From Holosporaceae bacterium 'Namur' (GTDB lineage: Bacteria; Pseudomonadota; Alphaproteobacteria; Rickettsiales; Midichloriaceae), in the NCBI GenBank assembly GCA_014116815.1, contig JACGYV010000001.1:1-64000 (forward strand): 64,000 nucleotides of DNA. The letters run 5' to 3'. Below, in pieces: positions 18,054 through 27,274 of this stretch. The notes below the pieces were generated by a model. That model ran no database searches. It had not been told where the DNA came from and saw only the letters and a program-made list of their open reading frames with translations. The position numbers and the translations under genes were made by a program. Each line of letters starts with the position of its first letter. The stretch's first letter is position 1.

Positions 18054-18814
18054 TAAGGCTTCCTTATCAACATATCATCCCTTCTGTTAGCCATAGGTAA
18101 CTGTGCATTTTGGGGTAATAAATAAGCGTCAAACCCAGCTAAGTTTGCTCTTTGCATAATAGCATAAATGATTGAATCATCAATTTTTCCCGCTTCAATT
18201 AAATTATATTTTACATCAGGTATGCTGTTTTTATCTTGTATAAAATCTCGGTGGAATTTTATCCCCTGCTCACTTGAGAAAAAACGCTTTCTTTTAGAGA
18301 TATTAGGTATATCTCCAATTAAAAACTGGCCTCCTGACGATAATAAAGATAGCGATTTATCAATAAAATCCCATACATTCGTATCAAGAAAAATATAATG
18401 AAAAACACTATAACAAATAATAATATCCACTTGAGAAAATAATTTTTTTATATCTCCTATGGTTCTAGGGAATAGGCCGGGTACTTTGGTAATAAAATTC
18501 TCATCTTTATGAAATGAGAGCATTTCCTCCGAATCACTCATTATTAATTTGTGCTGATTCCGTTTGCAAATATCTTTCATCATTTGTGATAATTCGCTGC
18601 ATCCTGAGCCGATATCCAAAACTACTTTTTGAGTGCCGTTTAGTAGATCAGCCTTATTTCTAATATCTTCAAATATAATATTTTCAAAACCTTGCCTGTA
18701 AGCATCCGGAAAACCTATCTTTTCATACACACTTAAATCCTGTTTTTTTGCCAATTCCTTGAAAGCTTCATAATTAAGCTCCATGTTTGCAATATCTTCA
18801 ATACTTTTACTCAT
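18053..18814 (-). CDS. Class I SAM-dependent methyltransferase
   Basis: A 253-residue methyltransferase with motif I VVLDIGSGCSELSQMM near residue 65, the acidic residues in IMSDSEEML, and motif IV-like IDIIICYSVFHYIF. It is not closely related to the methyltransferase pair at 11639-13053: it lacks their C-terminal 'IYR..' block. It is first in the four-gene minus-strand group ending at the GNAT gene. It probably methylates a sugar or a carrier-bound intermediate; the substrate is unknown. Confidence 0.75.
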   Translation of the reverse strand: MSKSIEDIANMELNYEAFKELAKKQDLSVYEKIGFPDAYRQGFENIIFEDIRNKADLLNGTQKVVLDIGSGCSELSQMMKDICKRNQHKLIMSDSEEMLSFHKDENFITKVPGLFPRTIGDIKKLFSQVDIIICYSVFHYIFLDTNVWDFIDKSLSLLSSGGQFLIGDIPNISKRKRFFSSEQGIKFHRDFIQDKNSIPDVKYNLIEAGKIDDSIIYAIMQRANLAGFDAYLLPQNAQLPMANRRDDMLIRKP

Positions 18815-18909
18815 AAACTAAACTATGCTAAACCGATACTTTGAAAGAAACTTAATTTAACAATGAGACTATCAAAGTCAATACAAATAATTAAAGCTTA
18901 TAAGCTACT

Positions 18910-21078
18910 TTAATCAGATAAAATATCTTTAATAGCTTTCTCAAATGATTTTTTATTAATTAATAACTCAGAGGGGCTCCACAGATAATATCTGCACGGA
19001 AGAGAAACTCCTTCACTATAAACGACATACGATTTCTGTTTTAAAGAACTAGCTAAAATATTATAAGTAGGCTGATAATGATCATATGAGGCTAATATAA
19101 TAACTTTTATATTACTAGGTGCAAAAATTATATTAGAAAGGGCTGCTCCTCCTTGGGAAGCGATAACTTCAGCATTTGAAAATATTTCAGTTAATTCCAG
19201 GGGAGAAAAATCTTCAGGTTTTATAAGTATAAAATCAAACTTTTTTAAAACTTTTATAACATTACTCCAGTTATTCATTTTCCTATCATACCCTTTTCTA
19301 ATAAGAAAATATCTTTTTCTATCGCCTGAAACTATAAGGCTGTTAGCATGTTTTTTTTGAATGTCAGCCAAGTTGACAGTAGCTGTACTTGACGGCAATA
19401 AAGACCTTGAAACATTACTTACAATTATAAGCTTGTTAAAAATAATATTTTCTTTTCCCGATAATTCTAAAAAATTTAGATCCCCTACTCCCCAGTAGCT
19501 TAACAACTGTTTCTGCCATCCTAATAAAGGCGGTACTAATATTTTCACTTTTTTAGGTAAGGTGGTAGCGGTAAGTAAGTAAAGCAAAGATGCTATGAAC
19601 TCATATATAAAATGGTAATAGTTATTATAGTGAGTGGGAATATATAAAACTATACCTTTTATTTCTTGAGTATTAATTCTATCAGGTAGCTCAACTATAG
19701 CAAATTTCTTATCAAAATTTAAAGCTTTAAGGTTTAAATGCGCGGAAAATAATAATATATTAACCATTCCTACATGATGAGTCTCGCTAAGTATATACTT
19801 CCTCCCTACTGCAATTAAAGTGGCGCCTATAAATTCAGCATTTTCAATCTCTAAAAAGAATTTTTCTTCCTCAGCTAATATTATACTCTTTAAACTCTTT
19901 TCCCCCTTAAAAATCTCGTAATATTTATGGTTAACATGTCTAATACAATCAATTATTTTTAATTTGTTATTAAATTTTATTTTATAATCCTGTAAATCGA
20001 GGATTTTACATTTATAAAATCTTTCAGAACTTAACTTATAATTATCTTCCTCATCGTTAAGCTCGGAAATGTTTTGTATCTGCTTCTTTACTAAAGTATC
20101 TACAAGATTATTCGCTCTACATTCTATCTTAGATAATTGCTCTATAGAATCTTTATATCTTCCGATATCATTATAAAAGTTTGATAAACTCCATCTGAAC
20201 ATAAATTCACTTGGCTTTAAGTTTATAGCTTTTAGATAACATGATTCTATAAAGCTTTTAGAAACTTCTTTGTAAGGGTGTACTACATGGTCGCTTTCCA
20301 ATACCTTTTTTATATTTGGATTTAAATCATTAATAATAAAATTTTTGGTAAGACAGCTATACTGTATATTCCATAAATACTTTAAGTGCAGTAAGTCAGC
20401 AATTCCAAAATAACCACAAGCTTTATATTTTTTAAGCGTTGTTAAATATATGAAAATTCTGAAAGAAAGTTTAAAATACCCGGCACTTTTCAATAATGAC
20501 CCTACCTTAAACATCATATTATACTTAACGTCCAAGCACTCAAATATCTGATAAGAATAAAATCTTGACAATCTCCATGGTATAGAATCCTCTAAAGATA
20601 AGGGGGGAGTATTCCATCCCGGTAAGTAATACTTAACCCTATTCAGACAAGTTATCCTAATTAGCCTGAAGGTAATAGCAGGTACAATTATTATTTTTTG
20701 TTTAAAAGTATAGCTTTTTTGTAAAAATATAAATACTACACAGGGGAGTATAGAGAATAAAATCAGGAAATTTAACCATGCTTTAAAGAGTATCTTAATT
20801 TTTTGGATAAGTAACACAGGATGTAACAAATAATACTTAATTCTTTTTACCCACCTGTTATTAACCACTCTTTTAATAAGCCTTGTGAAAAATATTTTTA
20901 GCTTAAAACCAAAAATACCGGGTATAATACGAATCGATAAAGAGCAAAAAGTTAGTAAACACAGGATCACCAGCAGATTAAACCTTATACCCGCCTGAAT
21001 CTTTTTAATAAGATACCCGGGACGTAAAAAGCGGCACATAATTTCTTTAACCCGATTATAAATAAATCTTACTCCCAT
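18910..21078 (-). CDS. GT61 (DUF563) glycosyltransferase with N-terminal membrane/TPR region
   Basis: A 722-residue protein. The C-terminal 260 or so residues match the GT61 family: YYHFIYEFIASLLYLL, KRYFLIRKG and IASQGGAALSNIIFAP, the last being the conserved donor-site block. Ahead of this are two strongly hydrophobic segments (about residues 33-58 and 95-115) and a helical region with a TPR-like unit (CYLKAINLKPSEFMFRW). GT61 proteins usually have 350-450 residues, so the N-terminal half is an extra module that may anchor the enzyme or bind partners. It lies downstream of the J-domain gene on the same strand. Confidence 0.75.
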   Translation of the reverse strand: MGVRFIYNRVKEIMCRFLRPGYLIKKIQAGIRFNLLVILCLLTFCSLSIRIIPGIFGFKLKIFFTRLIKRVVNNRWVKRIKYYLLHPVLLIQKIKILFKAWLNFLILFSILPCVVFIFLQKSYTFKQKIIIVPAITFRLIRITCLNRVKYYLPGWNTPPLSLEDSIPWRLSRFYSYQIFECLDVKYNMMFKVGSLLKSAGYFKLSFRIFIYLTTLKKYKACGYFGIADLLHLKYLWNIQYSCLTKNFIINDLNPNIKKVLESDHVVHPYKEVSKSFIESCYLKAINLKPSEFMFRWSLSNFYNDIGRYKDSIEQLSKIECRANNLVDTLVKKQIQNISELNDEEDNYKLSSERFYKCKILDLQDYKIKFNNKLKIIDCIRHVNHKYYEIFKGEKSLKSIILAEEEKFFLEIENAEFIGATLIAVGRKYILSETHHVGMVNILLFSAHLNLKALNFDKKFAIVELPDRINTQEIKGIVLYIPTHYNNYYHFIYEFIASLLYLLTATTLPKKVKILVPPLLGWQKQLLSYWGVGDLNFLELSGKENIIFNKLIIVSNVSRSLLPSSTATVNLADIQKKHANSLIVSGDRKRYFLIRKGYDRKMNNWSNVIKVLKKFDFILIKPEDFSPLELTEIFSNAEVIASQGGAALSNIIFAPSNIKVIILASYDHYQPTYNILASSLKQKSYVVYSEGVSLPCRYYLWSPSELLINKKSFEKAIKDILSD

Positions 21079-21196
21079 ACGGGTAGAACTTCTCTCGTTT
21101 CAAAATAATTTATTAAATGCTGCTAATAATATACTATTCATTTATAAATGGCAATTATGTACGCTAAATTATTAGCTATAGCTAAGGGCAATTAAA

Positions 21197-22243
21197 CTAG
21201 AGTATTATTTCATGAGCAAAATAAAGCGTATCGAAGTTTTTTAAATATTCGGTATGAAACTGCATCGGATCGCCTTTAATTTCCGCTACCTTATCTCCTG
21301 CACCATTAAATGCATGAATATGGTGCTTGTACCCACTGTAAATCTCGTATTTATTTTTCATTGATGCTATACTAGAAGCTAATAAAGCTTTTGAAGATTC
21401 GAGTATATAATTATTAGAGCTAACCTTTTTACATCCCTCGTGATGTATAAATAAATTTTCAAAATTATCAAGATATGCTTTACTGAATTTGCCTGGGCTA
21501 CCACTTATTTCTGCCACTACCTTACAGTTAGAATCTTTAATTGTAAAATAATTGGTATGGTGAATAGTGGCTAAAGCATAAAGTTTTCCTAGTATGGTAG
21601 AGAACTTATTTGATGATAAGTCGAGAACTCGACTTACATGAACATCATTAACATTTGAACACTTTAACTTATTTTCATACCAACTGAAGTTACAGCCAGA
21701 TTTATATTCCCATTTATAACCCCCATAATTATTACCCCCCGAGGAGGAAGATTTGCTGTAACTATTATAGCCGGAGCTCTTATTATCACTATCCTTGCTG
21801 CCTGAGGAAGAAGACTTGCTATAGCTACCATAGTCGGAGTTCTTATCATCACTATCCTTGCTGCCTGAGGAAGAAGACTTGCTATAGCTACCATAGTCGG
21901 AGTTCTTATTACCGCTATTTTTATCAGTACCGGAAGATCCGCTATAGCTTGAGCCCTCATGAGATGAATAAGAGTGCTTGCTGCCGAAACCAGTAGAACA
22001 AGTAGTATCATAACAGTACTTAAGGGTAGGATCCGTAAGAACATCCTTAGCATTGTTTATTTCTATAAACTTTGCTTTATTCCCACCTTTATCAGGGTGA
22101 TATTTCACTGCAAGCTTCTTAAATGCCTTTTTAATCTCCTTTTCATCCGAATTTTTATTAACATTTAAAATTCTATAAAAATCAAACTTACATTGACTTT
22201 TATTAAAAGTTGAGCAATAAACCATCTTTTTACTATAATTCAT
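21197..22243 (-). CDS. J-domain protein with Ser/Gly repeats and duplicated C-terminal module
   Basis: A 348-residue protein. Residues about 21-80 are a J-domain with the HPD motif (AVKYHPDKGGNKAKF). Residues about 88-175 are Ser/Gly/Lys/Asp-rich with a 21-residue tandem repeat. Two related modules follow, sharing VAEI.G.P..F...YL.NF..L...HE (around residues 235-285 and 300-348). It has no Gly/Phe region, zinc centre or DnaJ C-terminal domain, so it is a class C J-protein, not the housekeeping DnaJ. No signal peptide is visible. I do not recognise the C-terminal module. A regulatory role or secretion into a host are both possible. Confidence 0.75.
   Translation of the reverse strand: MNYSKKMVYCSTFNKSQCKFDFYRILNVNKNSDEKEIKKAFKKLAVKYHPDKGGNKAKFIEINNAKDVLTDPTLKYCYDTTCSTGFGSKHSYSSHEGSSYSGSSGTDKNSGNKNSDYGSYSKSSSSGSKDSDDKNSDYGSYSKSSSSGSKDSDNKSSGYNSYSKSSSSGGNNYGGYKWEYKSGCNFSWYENKLKCSNVNDVHVSRVLDLSSNKFSTILGKLYALATIHHTNYFTIKDSNCKVVAEISGSPGKFSKAYLDNFENLFIHHEGCKKVSSNNYILESSKALLASSIASMKNKYEIYSGYKHHIHAFNGAGDKVAEIKGDPMQFHTEYLKNFDTLYFAHEIIL
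21720..21910 (-). repeat. 63-bp tandem repeat inside the J-domain gene
   Basis: Two near-identical 63-bp units occupy 21785-21847 and 21848-21910, and a more diverged copy lies at about 21720-21784. Each encodes 21 residues, DYGSYSKSSSSGSKDSDDKN-like. The period is a multiple of three, so copy-number change would keep the frame. Confidence 0.85.
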
Positions 22244-22393
22244 TAATTAAAGTGGAATTATATTCCAAATTATATTACTAGACAAGATAAGTTTTTATTA
22301 ACTAATAAATTTATGAAAAAGTTTAAAATAACAGCTAACCTCGTTACGTAAAAACCTACATAACAATTATATTTTCATACATCCATCCATCAA

Positions 22394-23809
22394 TCAATCA
22401 TACCTTACAATATCATCTTCTCCGAAGTAGCTGCCTGTTTGTACTTCAATAATATGTAAATCCATATCTTGTTTATTTTCCAGCCTATGCACTTCTTTAG
22501 GAGGTATAAAAGTGGATTCATTTTCTTTTAAGTCGAATTTTTCCTTACCTCTGGTCACTGTAGCTATGCCTTTTATCACGATCCAGTGCTCAGCTCTGTG
22601 GTCATGGCTTTGTAATGATATTTTATTACCCGGAGTTATAATTATTTTTTTTATCTTAAAATTAGGCTTATCAGCATATACCTCATAACTACCCCAAGGC
22701 TTCGGAACCTTAGTATCATATGCAACTGTTTCCCGGTTATCCGTCCCTATTTGGCTTACGAGCTTTTTTACCTCTTGTGCACGGGATTTCGGTAAAACCA
22801 AAGTTGCATTACCGGTTTGGATGGCAATTATATCTTTTAGCCCCAAGGCGGTTATTAACTTCTTATCTTGCGTAAAGAAATAAGAATCCCGGCATTCTTT
22901 TATAATCGCTTCTCCTTTACAAACATTGCCGCTTTCATCCTTGGAGTTAATATCCCATACATTCTCCCACGAACCTATATCACTCCAGTCGATATCCGTT
23001 TTCACCACCCACCCTAACTTAGTGTTTTCCATAACTGCGTAATCAATAGACTCAGCAGGACAATCAACAAAGCTTTCCGCATCTAAAATTACTTCATTAC
23101 CTATTACTTTAGAATGCCGGAGTGTATTAATGCATGCATTATAGATATCAAGCCTATATTTACTTAATTCCTTCAAATAAGTTTTAGCTTTTACCATAAA
23201 CATACCGCTATTCCAGCTATACTTGCCTGAGGTGATATATTCTTTAACTTTGTCTTCGCTTGGTTTCTCTATAAACTTCTCAATGTAAAATATATTATCA
23301 TTTTCTTCAGCAACCGGCTTCCCTCTGCGTATGTAACCATAACCTGTATGCGCGCAATTCGGAACAACACCGAAAGTAATAATCTTCCCGTTCAAAGCAT
23401 GGCAATATGCTTTTTTGATAGCTTGCAGATATGCCGAGTTATTGCCGATATAATGATCGGACGGCATAATAAGCATTACCGCTTCAGGATCGGATTCCAT
23501 TAATTGCAAAGCAGCTAATGTAACAGCTGGTGCAGTGTTTTTACTATATGGTTCTAGGATTAGCTTGTAATCTTTTATATTAATCCGATCTATTTGGTTT
23601 TTAATTAAAAATTTATAATCAATATTGCCTAAAAAAATACATGAAGAGAAAACTTCTGAATTATTAACTCTCAGCGCAGCTTCTTGTAACAAGCTTCGGT
23701 CATTAAATAAGTTTAAAAATTGCTTAGGATAAGATGTCCTTGAAAGAGGCCATAACCTGGTACCGACACCCCCGCAAAGTATGATAGGATATATTTTTAT
23801 ATTATTCAT
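22394..23809 (-). CDS. manC: Mannose-1-phosphate guanylyltransferase / mannose-6-phosphate isomerase
   Basis: A 471-residue type II bifunctional enzyme producing GDP-mannose. The N-terminal IILCGGVGTRLWPLSRTSYP carries the nucleotidyltransferase loop, with KQF next to it. VMLIMPSDHYIG and FIEKPSEDKV are further pyrophosphorylase motifs. After PWGSYEVY the C-terminal cupin (HDHRAEHWIVIKG, PPKEVHRLEN) is the PMI domain with metal-binding histidines. The length is typical (about 470). No phosphomannomutase or GDP-mannose dehydratase gene is present in the window. It shows that a second nucleotide sugar is made for this locus. Confidence 0.95.
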   Translation of the reverse strand: MNNIKIYPIILCGGVGTRLWPLSRTSYPKQFLNLFNDRSLLQEAALRVNNSEVFSSCIFLGNIDYKFLIKNQIDRINIKDYKLILEPYSKNTAPAVTLAALQLMESDPEAVMLIMPSDHYIGNNSAYLQAIKKAYCHALNGKIITFGVVPNCAHTGYGYIRRGKPVAEENDNIFYIEKFIEKPSEDKVKEYITSGKYSWNSGMFMVKAKTYLKELSKYRLDIYNACINTLRHSKVIGNEVILDAESFVDCPAESIDYAVMENTKLGWVVKTDIDWSDIGSWENVWDINSKDESGNVCKGEAIIKECRDSYFFTQDKKLITALGLKDIIAIQTGNATLVLPKSRAQEVKKLVSQIGTDNRETVAYDTKVPKPWGSYEVYADKPNFKIKKIIITPGNKISLQSHDHRAEHWIVIKGIATVTRGKEKFDLKENESTFIPPKEVHRLENKQDMDLHIIEVQTGSYFGEDDIVRYD

Positions 23810-24551
23810 TTAATATTATTAAAAACCTTAGAAATAACTTATTATTGCTGAAATATTAATTAAACAAATTGATTTATTAATGCAATAATATTTTAAGTCG
23901 GCTTGATTAAATTATGGCTATTATATTTAGTATTATAATTTTGCCATTATTTAATACGAATACCTTGTATGCAAAACTTTATTTTTTCCTTACTTATTAA
24001 TTACCAAATACTTTTATTATAAAAAGAGATAAACCTTAAAAACTCAGAGATTTTACACTGTGCCGTTCAGCTACAAAATATAGAATTGATAGAGTTTTAT
24101 ATAACTATATAGCCTACAACTGAAAATCAGATAATAAGGATAGTAAGAAGCAGGCACCTAGCCGCTGTTTATGGCGCGTACGCTTTATAAATGACATAGT
24201 CATTTATACGCAAACTTAGTTTAATTTTTTATAGTTTAACTATATTATACCCTACATGTAGGGTATCCAATTTAATTTACTATATATTCATAAAAAATAC
24301 ACCACCCCTGAATGTTTACCGAAGTCAGTTTATAAATTTTAAGGTTTGCTTCTTCTGACCTATGGATTCTTAAGAGATATATAGTTATAGTTAGGGAAGT
24401 AATATGGCAATAAAATATTTTGGTAAACTTTACTTGCTCAATATGAGTATTTTATACATATATTGCAGGAGAGTCAGAGAGATATTTTATATTCGTTATA
24501 GCGCAAGACTTTAAAGATAAGATAAAACAGTTAATCAATCAATTTAAAGAA
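23810..24551. other. 742-bp intergenic region with inverted repeats
   Basis: No convincing gene is present. It contains a 10-bp inverted repeat with a 3-nt loop at 24186-24208 (TATAAATGAC / GTCATTTATA) and a perfect 20-bp palindrome centred on CCTACATGTAGG at 24247-24266. A 36-codon plus-strand frame at 24404-24514 follows an AGGGAAG, but it has no recognisable content. The region separates the polysaccharide locus from tRNA-Ser and is a plausible recombination boundary. Confidence 0.5.
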
Positions 24552-24645
<94 letters not shown>

Positions 24646-24770
24646 TTTGTGCTCTAAGGAATTTAAATTCTTTGTCGCTAAATATCAAGCTAATTTTTAA
24701 GCTTGGCTGATTTAATAGCAAACAACCTAAATTACATACAGCTTATTTAATTCGACCTTAAGCTAAATTT

Positions 24771-26018
24771 TTATTGCTTAACCTTTATAATTGCATGCTT
24801 CTTTTTACCTGCAGAGAGCTTCATTTCTCCGTTTACCAGAAACTTATCGGTTATTAACCGATGCTCATCGTTTATCAGTTCATTGTTGATGCGCGCTCCG
24901 CTTCCTTGAATTAATCGTTTAGCTTCCGCACCCGTTGCAGCAAGCCCGGAAAGATTAAATAACCTAAACGCTTGAATCCCGCCGTTAAACTCAGCCAAAT
25001 CTACATAACAAATGGGTAGGTTTTCTCCTACCGCACCCTGCTCAAAAGTTTTCTTTGCCGTTTCATAAGCACTTAGTGCAGCTGCTTCACCATGACAAAG
25101 TTTAGTCGCTTCATTAGCCAGAATAATTTTAGCTTCATTAATTTCTTTATCTTGAAGTGCGGCAAGCTTTTTGATTTCAGAGAGCGGAAGCTCGGTAAAC
25201 ATTTTTAAAAATTTCTCTACATCGGCATCTTCGGTGTTTCGCCAAAACTGCCAATAATCATAAGGAGAAAGCATATCAGGATTAAGCCACATCGCTCCCT
25301 TAGCGGTTTTACCCATCTTAGCTCCCGAACTTGTGGTAATAAGATTACTGGTAATACCGAATAACTCAGGGCATTTTAACCTTCTGCCTAAATCAACTCC
25401 ATTTATAATATTTCCCCATTGATCGGAACCGCCGAGTTGAAGCCTACATCCATAACGTTTATTGAGTTCTACGAAATCATAAGCCTGTAAAATCATATAG
25501 TTAAATTCTAAAAAGCTTAACGGCTGCTCACGCTCCAGCCTTAATTTTACACTATCGAATGTCAGCATTCTGTTTACTGAGAAATGCCTGCCGTAGTCTC
25601 TTAAAAATTCAATATAATTAATACTTTCCAGCCACTCTGCATTATCAACCATAATTGCATCATTACTGCCGTCACCGAAATTGATAAATTTGCCGAATAC
25701 TTGTGCGATAGAGTGCTTGTTTTCTTCAATCTCTTCCTGTGGAAGTATTTTCCTTGCTTCATCTTTACCAGTTGGATCACCGATCTTCGTTGTTCCTCCG
25801 CCCATTAGCACAACAGGTCTGTGCCCGCATTGCTGTAAAATTCTAAATAGCATAATTTGAACAAGGCTACCGATATGAAGCGAGCGTGCAGTACAGTCAA
25901 ACCCTATATAAGCAGTTATACCGCTTTGGCTCATTAACTCATCCAACCCTTCGAGGTCGGTACATTGGTTAAAATATCCTCTTTCTCGGATAATTTTTAT
26001 AAATTCGGATTTTGCCAT
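24771..26018 (-). CDS. tyrS: Tyrosyl-tRNA synthetase
   Basis: Class I synthetase of 415 residues that charges tRNA-Tyr. The HIGH-type motif is LHIGSLVQ near residue 47. [25 protein letters not shown] is the tyrosine-binding region (two adjacent blocks). The KMSKS-type loop is [10 protein letters not shown] near residue 234. The C-terminal S4 domain is present ([12 protein letters not shown]). It is the last gene of an nhaA-lolC-tyrS run with 3- and 8-nt gaps. Confidence 0.97.
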   Translation of the reverse strand: MAKSEFIKIIRERGYFNQCTDLEGLDELMSQSGITAYIGFDCTARSLHIGSLVQIMLFRILQQCGHRPVVLMGGGTTKIGDPTGKDEARKILPQEEIEENKHSIAQVFGKFINFGDGSNDAIMVDNAEWLESINYIEFLRDYGRHFSVNRMLTFDSVKLRLEREQPLSFLEFNYMILQAYDFVELNKRYGCRLQLGGSDQWGNIINGVDLGRRLKCPELFGITSNLITTSSGAKMGKTAKGAMWLNPDMLSPYDYWQFWRNTEDADVEKFLKMFTELPLSEIKKLAALQDKEINEAKIILANEATKLCHGEAAALSAYETAKKTFEQGAVGENLPICYVDLAEFNGGIQAFRLFNLSGLAATGAEAKRLIQGSGARINNELINDEHRLITDKFLVNGEMKLSAGKKKHAIIKVKQ

Positions 26019-26021
26019 ATT

Positions 26022-27266
26022 TTATTCATACCTCAATGCTTCTGCAGGCATTAGTTTAGATGCCTTCCATGCCGGATAAACGGTTGCTAAAAAAGATAAC
26101 CCTAAGGATATTAAAAGCACCGAAATAACATTGCGCGCTTCTAAATCCACAGGTAACTGGGTAAGGTAATATATTACAGGATCAAATAAAGTCAAGCCTG
26201 TCATAGATTCCAGAAACATTCTGATTCTCTCTATATTCAAGCTAAACGCCACCCCTATAACCGCTCCTAAAAAAGTACCTACGAAACCGATGACTGAACC
26301 GCTTAAGATAAAAATCTTTATAATCGAGCCTTTTGACATTCCTACAGTTCTAAGTATTGCTATACTTCTGGTTTTCTCCTTAACCAGCATAATTAAACTT
26401 GATATTATATTAAATGCAGCAACTATAATTATTAGTGTCAAAATCAAAAACATAACATTACGCTCAACTTTTAAAGCATTAATCCAGTTTTGGTGGGTAA
26501 TTGACCAATCAATAATGTTTAATGATCCACTTTGAATTGCAGCAATTTCACTTTTTATTCTTCCTACTTGGGGTAACTTATCAACAATTATTTCTATATC
26601 ACTAACTGAATCATAATACTGAAAAAACTTTTTCGCAAAATTTAGGGGCATGAAGATTGTTGAAGAGTTGTATTCATACATACCGACATCAAATATGCCT
26701 ATAACTTTAAATGTCTTCATCCTGGGTATGGTTCCGATTACTATTGCATCACTACTCGGCGCAATAAGCTTAACTTCGCTTCCTACTCTTACCCTCAGGT
26801 TTTGAGCTAAAGTTGTTCCTATAATAATCCCTTTCCCTTCTATATAATCGCTTAAGCTCCCTGCCTTTATCGCTGAATCCATAATAGGCTTTCTTTTAAG
26901 GTCAGTACCATCCATACCTCTTACCAGAACTCCGGAGGCATTTTCTTTGTTGGTTGCCATAGCTTGGCCGATCACCTGAGGCGCTACGAATTTAACTCCC
27001 GGTATTTTTTCTATATCACTTATGAGCTCTTGATACTTTTCTATCTTTCCATAAGACGAAGAAACTGATATATGGCCGTTTATACCTAATATCCGTTTTA
27101 TGAGTTCCACCTCATAACCGTTCATCACCGCCATCACGATTATAAGAGTTGCAACCCCAAGCGCGATTCCTATAAAACTGAATGCGCTTATTACCGATAT
27201 AAAGCCTTCTTTACGTTTACTTCTTAAATAACGTAGGGCAATTTTTATTTCATAATTTTTGAACAT
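26022..27266 (-). CDS. lolC: Lipoprotein-releasing ABC permease LolC/LolE
   Basis: A 414-residue inner membrane protein of the Lol system, which extracts mature lipoproteins for delivery to the outer membrane. It has one N-terminal membrane segment (ISAFSFIGIALGVATLIIVMAVMNGY region), a large periplasmic MacB-like domain, and three C-terminal membrane segments with ARNVISVLLISLGLSFLATV and the ending PAEALRYE, all typical of the LolC/E family. Its partner ATPase LolD is not in the window. It is close-packed between nhaA and tyrS. Confidence 0.92.
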   Translation of the reverse strand: MFKNYEIKIALRYLRSKRKEGFISVISAFSFIGIALGVATLIIVMAVMNGYEVELIKRILGINGHISVSSSYGKIEKYQELISDIEKIPGVKFVAPQVIGQAMATNKENASGVLVRGMDGTDLKRKPIMDSAIKAGSLSDYIEGKGIIIGTTLAQNLRVRVGSEVKLIAPSSDAIVIGTIPRMKTFKVIGIFDVGMYEYNSSTIFMPLNFAKKFFQYYDSVSDIEIIVDKLPQVGRIKSEIAAIQSGSLNIIDWSITHQNWINALKVERNVMFLILTLIIIVAAFNIISSLIMLVKEKTRSIAILRTVGMSKGSIIKIFILSGSVIGFVGTFLGAVIGVAFSLNIERIRMFLESMTGLTLFDPVIYYLTQLPVDLEARNVISVLLISLGLSFLATVYPAWKASKLMPAEALRYE

Positions 27267-27274
27267 AAAGTTAA

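Noticed and set aside
21720..21910. CRISPR array
   Set aside because: The repeats are contiguous without spacers and lie in a coding frame; they are protein tandem repeats.
21664..22053. 129-codon frame on the minus strand inside the J-domain gene
   Set aside because: It is an alternative frame of the tandem repeat; the repeat makes it open, but only the other frame has the J-domain.
24247..24266. The 20-bp palindrome as a transcription terminator
   Set aside because: No U-tract on either side and no gene end nearby.
24404..24514. 36-codon ORF after AGGGAAG in the gap before tRNA-Ser
   Set aside because: Basic, Tyr/Ile-rich translation with no recognisable motif; frames of this size are common in A/T-rich spacer.
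24659..24705. Palindromes between tyrS and tRNA-Ser as a tyrS terminator
   Set aside because: GAATTTAAATTC and CAAGCT/AGCTTG are A/T-rich with no following U-run; too weak to call.
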